64,000 nt of DNA from Paracoccus denitrificans (GTDB lineage: Bacteria; Pseudomonadota; Alphaproteobacteria; Rhodobacterales; Rhodobacteraceae). The translations under genes and the position numbers were made by a program. The first letter of the stretch is position 1, and the number at the start of each line of letters is the position of its first letter. This document shows positions 1 to 9,092 of the stretch, one piece after another. Where the stretch lies: the NCBI GenBank assembly GCA_005768755.1, contig VAFL01000003.1:62001-126000 (forward strand), written 5' to 3'. The notes beneath the pieces were generated by a model, which saw only the letters and a list, made by a program, of their open reading frames with translations, ran no database searches and was not told the origin of the DNA.

Positions 1-706
1 AGCACATCAGGATCAGGCGCGTGTCGCCTTCAGGACGGTAGCGGTACAGGATGCCGCCAAGCGCGAACAACGCCGAAGGCAGGGCTGCCCGTGCGATCAT
101 CGCGACGCCCTCCCAGAAACCCTGGGGCAGCACCAGCCCCGCCTGCATCAGCAGGTTCATCGCAAGCCCGCTGAGAATGCCGATGACCAGGGGCGTGCGC
201 AGCACGCCCGTCAATGCACGCAGCGCGACCCGGCCGACCGAAAGCTGCTGTCCGCGCGCGCGCGTAAATTCCATCACGGTGATCCCGAACGTATAAAGCA
301 GCGGCGAATGAAGGGTGATGATGGCCCAGTTCCCGGCAAGCGCTTGTGTGCCATAGGCGCGTTCGGTGATCGGAATTCCCAGCAGAAGAGAGTTTGAGAA
401 CAGGCAGACAAAGCCAATGGCAACCGCGTCTTCAGGCGCACGCCCCATCCAGCGGGCACCGGCGACCCCAACCCCGAACGAGGCAAAGGCACCGGTATAG
501 AATGCCAGCAGCATTGGCATGTTGAACTCTGCCGTCAGGTCCAGCTTGGCAATTGACTGAAAAAGCAGGACCGGCACCGCAAAGTTCTGTGCGAAACGCA
601 TCACGCCGTCGACTGCGGATTCTGAAAACAGGCCGCGCCATGTGACCAGATATCCGAAGCCCAGAACCAGAAATACCGGCAGAACGACGTCGAAAAGGAT
701 GCTCAT
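1..706 (-). CDS. AEC family (auxin efflux carrier) transporter, 3' end cut by window edge
   Basis: The minus strand is open from an ATG at 704-706 to the window edge and gives 235 residues without a stop. The protein is very hydrophobic throughout, with an AEC-type N-terminus (VVLPVFLVLGFGYL) and the family's typical helices interrupted by Asn/Pro residues (FSNSLLLGIP, LPSALFALGG). AEC proteins are usually about 310 residues with ten helices, so roughly the last quarter is missing. They export organic acids or similar anions, but the substrate cannot be told here. The start overlaps the stop of the upstream MBL gene by ATGA, so translation is probably coupled. Confidence 0.85.
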   Translation of the reverse strand, partial: MSILFDVVLPVFLVLGFGYLVTWRGLFSESAVDGVMRFAQNFAVPVLLFQSIAKLDLTAEFNMPMLLAFYTGAFASFGVGVAGARWMGRAPEDAVAIGFVCLFSNSLLLGIPITERAYGTQALAGNWAIITLHSPLLYTFGITVMEFTRARGQQLSVGRVALRALTGVLRTPLVIGILSGLAMNLLMQAGLVLPQGFWEGVAMIARAALPSALFALGGILYRYRPEGDTRLILMC

Positions 707-1506
707 GCCTCGACCTCAAGCACCATGCCGTCAAAGGCGGGCTTGATATGTTCCGGGGTTTCCGCGTCGGTTGCGTCGTAATCCAGGTCAATATGCATGT
801 TGGTCAGGATGCCACGCGCGGTGCCGGACCGCGCCAGCCATTCCAGCGTCAGTGCCAGATGGGCGTGGCTGGGGTGCGGATCATGGCGCAACGCATCGCA
901 AATGAAAATTTCGGGCTTGCCAATGACGGACCACGCGTCTTCGGGGATTGTCTGGACATCGGGCAGGTAGACGATGCCGCCGCCGGAAGTGGCGATTTTC
1001 AGGCCGAGTGCCGGGATTTCGCCGTGTGGGACTTCGAAAGGAGAGATTTCGATCGGACCGCCTTTGCCGTCGATGACGACCGGCCCTTCGAAGGCGTGCA
1101 GGTCGACAACCGGGGGATAGTTCGATCCGGGCGGGGTCTGAAAGATATAGTCGAAGCGTCCGATCAGCTGTTCGGCCGTCGGCGTATCGGCATAACCTTG
1201 AACCCGCGCACGCGCATTATAGGCAAGTTGGCGCAGGTCATCGATGCCATGGACATGATCGGCATGGGGGTGGGTCCAGATGACCGCGTCCAGCGTCACA
1301 ACGTCGGTGTCCAACAGTTGCGGCACCATGTCCGGCCCGGTATCGACCAGCACCTGGGTCTTTCCATCCGGGCCGATCCGCTGGATCAGCAGTGAACAGC
1401 GGCGGCGGCGGTTCTTCGGATTGGCCGGGTCACAGGCGCCCCAGTTTCCGCCGATACGCGGCACCCCCCCGGACGATCCACAGCCGAGGATGGTGACACG
1501 GATCAT
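703..1506 (-). CDS. MBL-fold metallo-hydrolase (PhnP/RNase Z-like)
   Basis: This is a 267-residue metallo-beta-lactamase-fold hydrolase. The metal-binding THPHADH motif lies at about residues 78-84. Further fold landmarks are VDTGPDM near residue 55, PHGEIPALGLKI in the middle and a late MHIDLDYD segment. The N-terminus (ILGCGSSGGVPRIGG) is typical of the PhnP/RNase Z-like branch, which cleaves phosphodiester bonds. The gene lies between tatD and an AEC transporter with 4-base overlaps on both sides, a common Rhodobacterales arrangement. It is probably a housekeeping phosphodiesterase; the substrate is unknown. Confidence 0.9.
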   Translation of the reverse strand: MIRVTILGCGSSGGVPRIGGNWGACDPANPKNRRRRCSLLIQRIGPDGKTQVLVDTGPDMVPQLLDTDVVTLDAVIWTHPHADHVHGIDDLRQLAYNARARVQGYADTPTAEQLIGRFDYIFQTPPGSNYPPVVDLHAFEGPVVIDGKGGPIEISPFEVPHGEIPALGLKIATSGGGIVYLPDVQTIPEDAWSVIGKPEIFICDALRHDPHPSHAHLALTLEWLARSGTARGILTNMHIDLDYDATDAETPEHIKPAFDGMVLEVEA

Positions 1507-2309
1507 GCGGCGGCCTTGGTGAACAGACGGTCAAAGTTTTCGGACGTAAGCGCCGCGAAGTCGGCATAGCTCATCCCGTAAAGTTCAGCGCCAACGGCGG
1601 CCGTGCGCGTGACGAAGGCGGGTTCGTTCCTGCGCCCGCGATGGGGTGGGGGGGCCAGATAGGGCGCGTCGGTTTCGACAAGGATGCGGTCGCGCGGCGC
1701 GCGCGCGAAGACGTCGCGCAACTCGGTCGAGCGGGGGAAGGCTGCGATGCCGGACATCGACAGGTAAAAGCCCAGATCAAGTGCGGCCTCAGCCAACGCC
1801 GGGCCGGAACTGAAGCAATGCATCACACAGGCATAGGGCCCGGCGCGATGTTCCTCGGTCAGGATGCGGGCCATGTCCTCATCCGCGTCGCGGGCATGGA
1901 TGATCAGCGGCAGTCCGGTCTGGCGGGCGGCCTCGATATGAATACGCAGGCTTTCCTGCTGTGCGGTGGCACTTTCGGCGGTATAATGGTAATCGAGCCC
2001 GGTTTCGCCGATGCCAACCATCTTCGGATGGGCAGTGAGAGTGACCAGATCTTCAACTGTCGCCATAGGTTCGGCAGCCACGCTCATCGGGTGGGTGCCG
2101 GCGGCGTAGAAGACGCCGTCATGGGCCTCTGCGATGGCGCGGACATTCGGCTCCTCGCGCAGTTTGGTGCAGATCGTCACCATGCGGGTGACACCCGCGG
2201 CGCGGGCGCGGGCGATCAGGTTGTCGCGTTCGCCGTCGAAGTCGGGAAAATCAAGATGGCAATGGCTGTCCACGATGGGAACCGCCTTGCCGGCATCGGG
2301 AAATGGCAT
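1503..2309 (-). CDS. tatD: TatD family metal-dependent hydrolase (putative DNase)
   Basis: The 268-residue product has the TatD amidohydrolase signatures: DSHCHLDF at about residues 14-21, GETGLDYHY, IIHARDADED, MHCFS and the C-terminal ETDAPYLAPPP followed by RGRRNEP. TatD/YcfH/YjjV proteins are metal-dependent 3'-5' nucleases or deacylases of the cytoplasm. The gene sits directly downstream of holB (3-base gap), as in many alphaproteobacteria, and its stop overlaps the MBL gene start. Length and motifs are complete. Confidence 0.93.
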   Translation of the reverse strand: MPFPDAGKAVPIVDSHCHLDFPDFDGERDNLIARARAAGVTRMVTICTKLREEPNVRAIAEAHDGVFYAAGTHPMSVAAEPMATVEDLVTLTAHPKMVGIGETGLDYHYTAESATAQQESLRIHIEAARQTGLPLIIHARDADEDMARILTEEHRAGPYACVMHCFSSGPALAEAALDLGFYLSMSGIAAFPRSTELRDVFARAPRDRILVETDAPYLAPPPHRGRRNEPAFVTRTAAVGAELYGMSYADFAALTSENFDRLFTKAAA

Positions 2310-2312
2310 CGG

Positions 2313-3404
2313 TCAGGCTTTCGCGTGCGCCGGGGCCAGCCCGGCCAGTTGGATCAGCATATCCATCACCAGAGCGGCAGGGTCAAGGTTCACGGCCCGC
2401 CCGGCCCGCGCGCGCGCCGACAGTTCGGCCTGCGCGTCGGCCCAGACACGCGCGGCATCGGCATCGGGGCAAAGCCGAACCATCAACGCGGCCTCGCCCG
2501 GGGCAGCTTCGGGGATCGGCGCCCCCATCAGCCCGGCACGAGCAAGTCGGGTCAGGAAAACATCCAGCAGTGTGACGCGCAGGTCGAACGGATCGCCGTC
2601 GGCTGTTGCCCGACCTGCCGCCGCATCGGCGAATTCGCGTGCTTTCTGCCGGTCGAACCGGGGCAGGGTGGCGAACAGGTCGATCAGTCTGGAATAGACC
2701 TTCAACCCGTCCTGCCCGGCCAGTCGCAATGCCTCCCCGACCGAGCCATGCGATAAGGCTGACAGCGCGCCGGCACCGTCATGCACCTCCTGCATCGCCA
2801 GAACGTGGGCCATGTTGTCTGGTGACAGTGGGGCAAGCCGCAATTCCCGGCACCGTGAACGGATCGTCGGCAACAGCCGTCCGGGCTGGTGCGCGATCAG
2901 AAGGATGGTCCCGCCTTTCGGTGGTTCTTCCAGGATCTTCAGAAGTGCATTTGCCGCAGCGATGTTCATGTCGTCGGCGGCGTCGACGATGGCAACACGG
3001 CGGCCGCCTTCGGCGGCACTCATGTGAAAGAAAGACAGCAGGGCGCGAATGTCGTCGACACCGATTTCTGCCTTCAACCGCCCGGTCTTTTCGTCGAAGC
3101 CGCGCCGGACGAGTTGCAGACGAGGTTCAGACAGGGCCAGGACACGGCGCGCAACCGGATCATCTGGCGAGACGTAAAGCGACCCTGGAGCGCCATCGGC
3201 CAGAAGCCAGCGCGCTATGTTCCAGGCCAGCGTGGCCTTGCCGACCCCGCGCGGGCCAGAGATCAGCCAGGCATGATGCAGCCGGTTCGAATCTGCCGAT
3301 GACAGGAATTCCTGCGTGGCGGCGTCATGACCGATTACGGCACCCGCATGGCGCGGATGCAGCGCGCCGGGCACGCGGTCTGATTCAGGGGCTTCATCTG
3401 TCAT
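2313..3404 (-). CDS. holB: DNA polymerase III subunit delta' (clamp loader)
   Basis: A 363-residue AAA+ protein with a P-loop (GPRGVGKAT, about residue 50), the region around IVDAADDMN and the conserved LLKILEEPP sensor-like segment. These features, the length and the position next to tmk identify the delta' subunit, which loads the beta sliding clamp at the replication fork. The start overlaps the tmk stop by 4 bases, so the two are translationally coupled. Confidence 0.93.
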   Translation of the reverse strand: MTDEAPESDRVPGALHPRHAGAVIGHDAATQEFLSSADSNRLHHAWLISGPRGVGKATLAWNIARWLLADGAPGSLYVSPDDPVARRVLALSEPRLQLVRRGFDEKTGRLKAEIGVDDIRALLSFFHMSAAEGGRRVAIVDAADDMNIAAANALLKILEEPPKGGTILLIAHQPGRLLPTIRSRCRELRLAPLSPDNMAHVLAMQEVHDGAGALSALSHGSVGEALRLAGQDGLKVYSRLIDLFATLPRFDRQKAREFADAAAGRATADGDPFDLRVTLLDVFLTRLARAGLMGAPIPEAAPGEAALMVRLCPDADAARVWADAQAELSARARAGRAVNLDPAALVMDMLIQLAGLAPAHAKA

Positions 3405-3997
3405 AGGGCGGCGCGGACGCGGGCGGCGACTTCCTCGGTCGCGCCGCTGCCGTCGATAAGGCGAACGCGTGAGGGATGGGCTGCTGCAAGTGCTGCAAAT
3501 CCGTCACGCAGCGCCTTTTGAAAGGCGATCCCCATGGATTCAAAGCGGTCTTCGTTACCGCCGCGCGCAGCACCCCGTTGCAGCCCGATTTCCGGCGCGA
3601 TGTCGATCACGAAAGTCCGGTCCGGTTCCAGCCCGATCATCAGGCTGTGCAGCGTCTCGACTGCGCCTGACAGATCGCCGCGCGTCACCCCCTGATAGAC
3701 GCGCGTCGAATCGGCGAAGCGGTCGGTTATCACGGTCTTTCCGGCTGCAATCGCGGGGCGAATAGTGCGCTCCAGGTGATCGCGCCGGGCGGCGTTGAAC
3801 AGCAGGATCTCGGTCTCTGCCGACCATCTGTCGATGCCACCCTCGACCAGCAGGCTGCGGATGGCTTCCGCACCGGGGGACCCGCCCGGTTCGCGTGTCA
3901 ACACCACCTCTCGCCCCTCTGTCCGCAGGCTTTCGGCCAGCAGGCGGGCCTGCGTCGACTTGCCGCTGCCGTCGATGCCTTCGAAGCTGATGAACAT
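3401..3997 (-). CDS. tmk: dTMP kinase
   Basis: The 198-residue product is a complete thymidylate kinase. It has the P-loop FEGIDGSGKST at residues 5-15, the DR(E/Y)-type segment TREPGGSPGA and the DRFADSTRVYQG substrate motif. It phosphorylates dTMP to dTDP for DNA synthesis. It lies five bases downstream of the penicillin-binding protein gene and overlaps holB, forming a dac-tmk-holB-tatD-MBL-AEC run. Thymidine kinase is encoded 2 kb away at 5720-6295. Confidence 0.95.
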   Translation of the reverse strand: MFISFEGIDGSGKSTQARLLAESLRTEGREVVLTREPGGSPGAEAIRSLLVEGGIDRWSAETEILLFNAARRDHLERTIRPAIAAGKTVITDRFADSTRVYQGVTRGDLSGAVETLHSLMIGLEPDRTFVIDIAPEIGLQRGAARGGNEDRFESMGIAFQKALRDGFAALAAAHPSRVRLIDGSGATEEVAARVRAAL

Positions 3998-4002
3998 CCG
4001 GC

Positions 4003-5151
4003 TTACTGCCGCGCCATCTGCCAGGCTTCACCGCCAAGCCGAAGGGCGGCCCCCTTCAACCGCCCGACAAAGCCTGCGGCAGCGATATCTTCGGCCGCGA
4101 CAAGGGGGACATTGGCGGGACCGACACCGGGGATCTGGATTTCCAGCGTGCCCAGACGGTCACCCTTTGCCACCGGTGCCTCGATCGGGCCGGAAAAGAC
4201 GGCTTCGGCAGTCACGCCCGATTCCGCGCCGACCGGCATCAGCACGTTCAGCCCGTTCTGCGTTGTCAACGCGACCTGCGACTTCGACCCCAGCCAAACG
4301 GGCAGCGACGCCACCGTTTCGCCTTCCGGCACGACTTCCTTCATCGTGAAGTCGCGAAACGCCCATGCGGTGATCCGCTCTGCCTCCTCGGCACGGGCCT
4401 TTTCGGTTTCCAGCCCGGCGACGACGAAGATCACGCGCCGTTCACCCTGCACGGCCGATCCGACCAGCCCGTAGCCAGCCTCCTGTGTATGGCCGGTTTT
4501 CAACCCGTCTGCGCCAATCCCCAGCTTCAGAAGGGGATTGCGGTTGAAGCGGTTGGCAGGCGCGCGGTCGTCGAAAGGGAATTCCGTGATGGCGAAATAT
4601 TTGTAAAGCTCTGGGAAGTCCTCGACCAGGTGTTCCGCCAGGATTCCCAGATCATGCGCTGTCATCACATGCTCGGGATGCGGCCAGCCAGAGGCATTCA
4701 TGAAATGCGATTGTGTCATGCCAAGCGATTTGGCGCGGTCGTTCATCTGCCGTGCAAAGGCCTCCTCTGTACCGGCAAGGCCCTCTGCCACGACAACGCA
4801 GGCGTCATTGCCCGACAGCACGATGATGCCCTTGATCAGCTCCTCGACCGTTGGCCGGTCGCGTTCATTCAGGAACATGGTCGAGCCCTGCATCTGCCGC
4901 GCCTTGGTCGAGACGGGCAAGCGTGTGTCCATTTGCAGCTTGCCGTCGCGCACGGCTTCGAACAGCATGTAGATCGTCATCAGCTTCGACATCGATGCCG
5001 GCGGAATCTGCTGATCCGCGTTCTTCTGCAGAAGAACGGTTCCCGTCCCGACATCGTAGACCCAGGCCGACCGGGCCGTCGTATCGAAGGCCTGTGCCTG
5101 CGCCTGAAGGGGCAGAATAAGGGCGATGAGGGCTGTGATTGCTGCGCGCAT
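4003..5151 (-). CDS. D-alanyl-D-alanine carboxypeptidase (DacA/DacC-type PBP)
   Basis: The preferred ATG at 5149-5151 starts a signal peptide (hydrophobic stretch followed by QAQA) and gives 382 residues. The three serine-PBP motifs are present: S-M-S-K at residues 53-56, SGN in the middle and KTG (LKTGHTQEAG). A C-terminal PBP5-type beta domain follows. The enzyme trims the terminal D-Ala from peptidoglycan pentapeptides in the periplasm. A longer frame exists upstream; the ATG at 5190 would add 13 residues and break the clean signal peptide, so it was not chosen. Confidence 0.92.
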   Translation of the reverse strand: MRAAITALIALILPLQAQAQAFDTTARSAWVYDVGTGTVLLQKNADQQIPPASMSKLMTIYMLFEAVRDGKLQMDTRLPVSTKARQMQGSTMFLNERDRPTVEELIKGIIVLSGNDACVVVAEGLAGTEEAFARQMNDRAKSLGMTQSHFMNASGWPHPEHVMTAHDLGILAEHLVEDFPELYKYFAITEFPFDDRAPANRFNRNPLLKLGIGADGLKTGHTQEAGYGLVGSAVQGERRVIFVVAGLETEKARAEEAERITAWAFRDFTMKEVVPEGETVASLPVWLGSKSQVALTTQNGLNVLMPVGAESGVTAEAVFSGPIEAPVAKGDRLGTLEIQIPGVGPANVPLVAAEDIAAAGFVGRLKGAALRLGGEAWQMARQ

Positions 5152-5268
5152 GATGTTGCCTGTTCTGTGCCGGGTGGCCTGTTTTGACATAAGGATTACC
5201 GCATGATGCGTTCTGTCGCAACGCGCAGCACTGATGTATCCTGGAGATGTGAGCAGGAGGAACAGCTG

Positions 5269-5727
5269 ATGACCATCACCGCGAAGGACATGGATTTCAC
5301 AGTATTCTGCATCTTCGAGCATCCGCCGGCGCGTGTCTTCGAGGCGGTGGCCGATCCCGATCAGTTGTCGCAGCATTTTACCATGGGTGGCGCGCGCGGC
5401 AATCTGCAGCAGGGGAGCACGGTGACGTGGGAGTTTGCCGATTATCCCGGCCCGTTCAAGGTCGCGGTCATCGAGGCGGTGACCGATCAGCGGCTGGTTC
5501 TGGAATGGGGCCACCCGTCAGGACAAGGCAGTAACCGCGTTACCTTCACATTTACCGAGATCGCGCCGGGTCGTACGCGCGTCGAGGTCAGCGAGACCGG
5601 CTGGCAGCCGGACGCAGAGGGTCTGCAATTCGCCTATGGCAATGTCATGGGCTGGACCTACATGCTGGCCGCGATGCGGGTCTGGCTGGACCACGGCATC
5701 GCGATCCGGCCTGGCATGTTCAAATAG
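5269..5727 (+). CDS. SRPBCC (AHSA1/START-like) domain protein
   Basis: A 152-residue protein starting at the ATG at 5269, eight bases behind a perfect AGGAGG at 5255-5260. The sequence follows the helix-grip fold of AHSA1-type proteins: an early PPARVFEAVADP segment, TWEFADYPGPF, and a long C-terminal helix after GWQPDAEGLQ. Such proteins bind small hydrophobic ligands or act as Hsp90-activator-like factors; the specific role here is not deducible. Its 3' end overlaps the convergent tdk gene by 8 bases. Confidence 0.82.
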   Translation: MTITAKDMDFTVFCIFEHPPARVFEAVADPDQLSQHFTMGGARGNLQQGSTVTWEFADYPGPFKVAVIEAVTDQRLVLEWGHPSGQGSNRVTFTFTEIAPGRTRVEVSETGWQPDAEGLQFAYGNVMGWTYMLAAMRVWLDHGIAIRPGMFK

Positions 5728-6295
5728 TGCCCACCGCTGCGCGCCAATGTCGGCGGCAAAGCGACACATAGGTTTCATTCCCCCCGACCTGCACTTGCTC
5801 GCCGTCGGTGACTGCCTGACCGTCCGGGCCGCGCCGGATGACCATCGTAGCCTTGCGGCCGCAATGACAGATCGTGCGCACTTCGCGCAGATCGTCGGCA
5901 AGCGCCAGCAGCGCGGCCGAGCCCGGGAATAGTTCGCCCCGAAAATCGACCCGCAGCCCGTAGGCCATAACCGGAATGCCCAGATCGTCCGCGACGCGGG
6001 CCAGTTGCCAGACCTGTTCGGAGGACAGGAACTGCGCTTCATCCAGGAAGACGCAGGACAACGCGCGCCCGTCGCCTTCGATCAGCGCGAACAGGTCTTC
6101 GTTGGGGCCGAATGCCGTCGCTTCTGCCGCGATGCCGATCCGGGACCCGATGACACCTTTGCCGGCGCGATCATCCAGCGAGGCGATCAGCAGAAGCGTT
6201 TCCATCCCCCGTTCGCGATAGTTGTAGGACGCCTGCAGAAGCAGCGTGCTCTTGCCGGCGTTCATCGTGGAATAATGGAAATACAGCTTGGCCAT
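5720..6295 (-). CDS. tdk: Thymidine kinase (type II)
   Basis: The ATG at 6293-6295 starts a 191-residue enzyme with the P-loop HYSTMNAGKST near residue 10, the lid/Walker B segment FLDEAQFLS and the zinc-binding CHCGRKAT. It phosphorylates thymidine as the salvage route to dTMP. An upstream in-frame start would add eight residues with no support. The gene is convergent with the SRPBCC gene and divergent from the MFS exporter. Confidence 0.94.
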   Translation of the reverse strand: MAKLYFHYSTMNAGKSTLLLQASYNYRERGMETLLLIASLDDRAGKGVIGSRIGIAAEATAFGPNEDLFALIEGDGRALSCVFLDEAQFLSSEQVWQLARVADDLGIPVMAYGLRVDFRGELFPGSAALLALADDLREVRTICHCGRKATMVIRRGPDGQAVTDGEQVQVGGNETYVSLCRRHWRAAVGTI

Positions 6296-6469
6296 GCCGC
6301 CAGATAGCGTTGCCGCCAAAGCGCATCAAGCCACTGTTTCAATCACCTGTCTGAACCGACAGCTTGCGTTGCTGCGCGTTTTCGGGCAGTTCGCAGGCAT
6401 GGCGGCGGCGGATTTCCCCCTGGTGCGATTCTGCGCCGTCTTTCCACATGAAACATATCAGGCTTTCCG

Positions 6470-7666
6470 ATGATGCGTGACCCATTGTTCCGCATGGCCC
6501 TTGTGCTGGGCCTTCTTTCCGCCGTTGGTCCTTTCGCGATCGACATGTATCTTCCAGCGCTGCCGCAGGTCGCTGCGGACCTGCGCGTCACCGAGGACGT
6601 CGCGGCGCGAACGCTGACCTCGTATTTCATCGTCTTCGGACTTGCGCAGATGATCTATGGTCCGATGGCCGATGCCATAGGTCGAAAGAAGCCGTTGATT
6701 CTGGGCGTGGCGATCTTTCTGATCGGCACGATTGCAGCGGCAACTGCGCCCACGATCGGCTGGCTGATATTCGCGCGTGGCATACAGGGCCTTGGTGCGG
6801 CCACGCTGATGGCGGTTCCGCGCGCGGTGATCCGCGACATGGCGACCGGCCCCGCCGCCGCGAAGATGATGGCCGCGATCATGATCGTCATCGCGGTTTC
6901 GCCGATGCTTGCGCCATTGACCGGTTCGCTGGTGATGGCGTGGGGTGGTTGGCGAGAGATATTCGCGGTTCTCGCTGTTGCGGCTTTTCTCAGCCTCGGG
7001 TTGATCGTGTTCGTCCTTCCCGAAACCTTGCCGGAGGATCAACGCAAGCCCGTTCGGGTCGATGTGATGCTGGCTGCTGGCCGGCGTCTTGTGCAGGACC
7101 GTCGCTTCATGGGCCTGACCATGATCGGCGGTTTCGGCATGGCCAGTTTCTTTGTGTTCCTTTCTGCAGCAAGCTTTGTCTACACAAAGCAGTACGGCCT
7201 GTCAGAGATGGAGTTTTCGCTGGCCTTCGCCGTGAATGCGATCGGCTTCTTCACGGCATCCCAATTCGCAAGCAAATTCGCGCAGAGGTTCGGGATGGAG
7301 CGGGTGATCTCATTGGCAATCACCGGATTTGCCGGTGCAACGCTGATGCTGACGGCGGTGGTCTGGTCGGGTTTCGATTCCCTGCCGGTGGTCATGGCAG
7401 GGCTGTTCATAGGCAATGCCTTCCTGGGACTTGTGATGCCGACCGCCATGGTCATGTCGCTGGATCCACACCCCGATATTGCCGGTCTGGCGTCGTCCAT
7501 AGGTGGGACGTTCCAGATGCTGACCGGGGGCGTCATGATCGCGATCGCCGGGCCGTTCATGGATAATACGGCGTCAACCATGGTCCCGGCCATTGCGCTT
7601 TGTGCCGTTCTGGCCTGGGCGACGGCTGCGGCGTCACTGCCGCGCCTGCGTTTGGGGTGGCGTTGA
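6470..7666 (+). CDS. Bcr/CflA family multidrug efflux MFS transporter
   Basis: A 398-residue major facilitator protein with about twelve hydrophobic helices. The Bcr/CflA signature is clear: the first helix runs into FAIDMYLPALP, helix 2-3 carries GPMADAIGRKKP (motif A) and ARGIQGLGAA follows. Family members export drugs or metabolites by proton antiport across the inner membrane. Two adjacent ATGs (6470 and 6473) are possible starts. It is followed by a strong hairpin terminator shared with the convergent helicase gene. Confidence 0.9.
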   Translation: MMRDPLFRMALVLGLLSAVGPFAIDMYLPALPQVAADLRVTEDVAARTLTSYFIVFGLAQMIYGPMADAIGRKKPLILGVAIFLIGTIAAATAPTIGWLIFARGIQGLGAATLMAVPRAVIRDMATGPAAAKMMAAIMIVIAVSPMLAPLTGSLVMAWGGWREIFAVLAVAAFLSLGLIVFVLPETLPEDQRKPVRVDVMLAAGRRLVQDRRFMGLTMIGGFGMASFFVFLSAASFVYTKQYGLSEMEFSLAFAVNAIGFFTASQFASKFAQRFGMERVISLAITGFAGATLMLTAVVWSGFDSLPVVMAGLFIGNAFLGLVMPTAMVMSLDPHPDIAGLASSIGGTFQMLTGGVMIAIAGPFMDNTASTMVPAIALCAVLAWATAAASLPRLRLGWR

Positions 7667-7669
7667 ACG

Positions 7670-7704
7670 AAAAGCGCCGCCGGACGTGATCCGGCGGCGC
7701 TTTT
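7670..7704. terminator. Bidirectional intrinsic terminator
   Basis: A perfect 15-bp inverted repeat (AAAAGCGCCGCCGGA, loop CGTGA, then its complement) ends in TTTT on both strands. It sits between the MFS gene stop and the stop of the convergent helicase gene and can serve both. Confidence 0.9.
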
Positions 7705-7715
7705 GTCTGTCTGAC

Positions 7716-9092
7716 TTATCCGCGATGTTCGGATTTCGGGCGGCGCGATGGTCTGCGGGCAGGGCGCTTTTGCGGCGCGGCACCGCCACCCTGCTGGGGC
7801 TTCTGCCCGCCACGGCCACGCCGTTGAGGCGTGGCGCGACGCTCTGCCGGGGGTTCGCCGCCGATCACCGGAATGGCGGCCTTGATTGCCTTCTCGATGT
7901 CTCGCAGTTCGCCGATCTCGCCTGGTGCGCAGAATGCTACCGCGCGGCCATCGCGACCGGCGCGGGCAGTGCGGCCGATGCGGTGAACATAGTTTTCCGG
8001 CACATTCGGCAGGTCGTAATTATAGACATGGGCCACTTCCGGGATATCGAGACCACGCGCTGCCACGTCGGTCGCGACCAGCACCTGCGTTTTCCCTTCG
8101 CGGAAGCCCGCAAGCGCGCGTTCCCGCTGTCCCTGCGATTTGTTGCCGTGGATTGCGGCAACTGAAAAACCCCACTTTTCCAGCAGCTTCGCCAGTTTCT
8201 CAGAGCCGTATTTGGTGCGGCCAAAGACGATGGCGAGTTCGCCGGGGTGCTTGGACATATATTCGGCAAGCAGCGTTGCCTTATCGCTCTGATTGACGAA
8301 GTGCACGCCCTGTTCGATTTTGTCGGCAGGCCGTCCGGGAGGGTTGGCCTGAACGCGGATTGCGTTGGTCAGATAGGTTTCAGCCAACTCCTCCATCAGC
8401 TTCGGCATGGTGGCCGAAAACAGCAGCGTTTGCCGGGTTTTCGGCAGCGTCCGGGCGATGCGGCGCAGCGCGTGGATAAAGCCGATGTCCAGCATCTGGT
8501 CGGCCTCGTCCAGCACCAGATATTCGGTTTTCGACAGGTCCACGGCCTGGCGGTCAAGCAGGTCGATCAGCCGGCCCGGCGTCGCGATCAGCACGTCGAC
8601 GCCGCGCTCAAGCCGTTGAATTTGCACATTGATCGAGGCGCCACCGACGACGCGGAAGGCGCGGATCGGGGTGCCTTCGGCGAAGCTTTCGACCGAGGTG
8701 GCGATCTGGGTTGCCAGCTCCCGCGTGGGCGCAAGGATCAGGGCGCGGCAGGACCGCGGATCGGGCTTGCGGCCATGGGCGATCAGCCGGGTCAGCATGG
8801 GCAGCGAAAAGGCCGCTGTCTTGCCGGTTCCGGTCTGCGCAAGTCCAAGGATATCAGTGCCTTGCACGATATGCGGGATGGCCTTTGCCTGAATCGGCGT
8901 AGGCTCTGTCAGGCCCATCGGGGCCAGGTTGGCATTGATGCGCGGGTCGATCCCCATATCGGCGAAGGGGCCGGTTGTAACGGGATCGCGGGTGGGGGCG
9001 CGGCGGGCGTTTACATTGGCCTCGCGTGGGGCGCGTTGGGCCTGCGGGCGGGGCTTTTGGCCGCGACGCGGCCTGCGTTGTTCAGTATTCAT
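7716..9092 (-). CDS. DEAD-box ATP-dependent RNA helicase (RhlE-like)
   Basis: The product of 458 residues carries the helicase motifs in order: Q motif (PTPIQAKAIP), motif I (AQTGTGKTA), PTRELA, TPGRLIDLL, DEAD (VLDEADQML), SAT, then ARGLDIPEV and HRIGRTARAG. Basic, Arg/Gln-rich low-complexity tails flank the core (PRRGQKPRPQ at the start, RRGRGGQKPQQ at the end), typical of RhlE-type proteins acting in ribosome assembly or mRNA decay. ATG at 9090-9092 is chosen over GTG at 9101; neither has a strong ribosome binding site. Confidence 0.92.
   Translation of the reverse strand: MNTEQRRPRRGQKPRPQAQRAPREANVNARRAPTRDPVTTGPFADMGIDPRINANLAPMGLTEPTPIQAKAIPHIVQGTDILGLAQTGTGKTAAFSLPMLTRLIAHGRKPDPRSCRALILAPTRELATQIATSVESFAEGTPIRAFRVVGGASINVQIQRLERGVDVLIATPGRLIDLLDRQAVDLSKTEYLVLDEADQMLDIGFIHALRRIARTLPKTRQTLLFSATMPKLMEELAETYLTNAIRVQANPPGRPADKIEQGVHFVNQSDKATLLAEYMSKHPGELAIVFGRTKYGSEKLAKLLEKWGFSVAAIHGNKSQGQRERALAGFREGKTQVLVATDVAARGLDIPEVAHVYNYDLPNVPENYVHRIGRTARAGRDGRAVAFCAPGEIGELRDIEKAIKAAIPVIGGEPPAERRATPQRRGRGGQKPQQGGGAAPQKRPARRPSRRPKSEHRG

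Noticed and set aside
1641..2756. A 371-codon plus-strand frame
   Set aside because: It lies antisense to tatD and holB, has no family features and no ribosome site.
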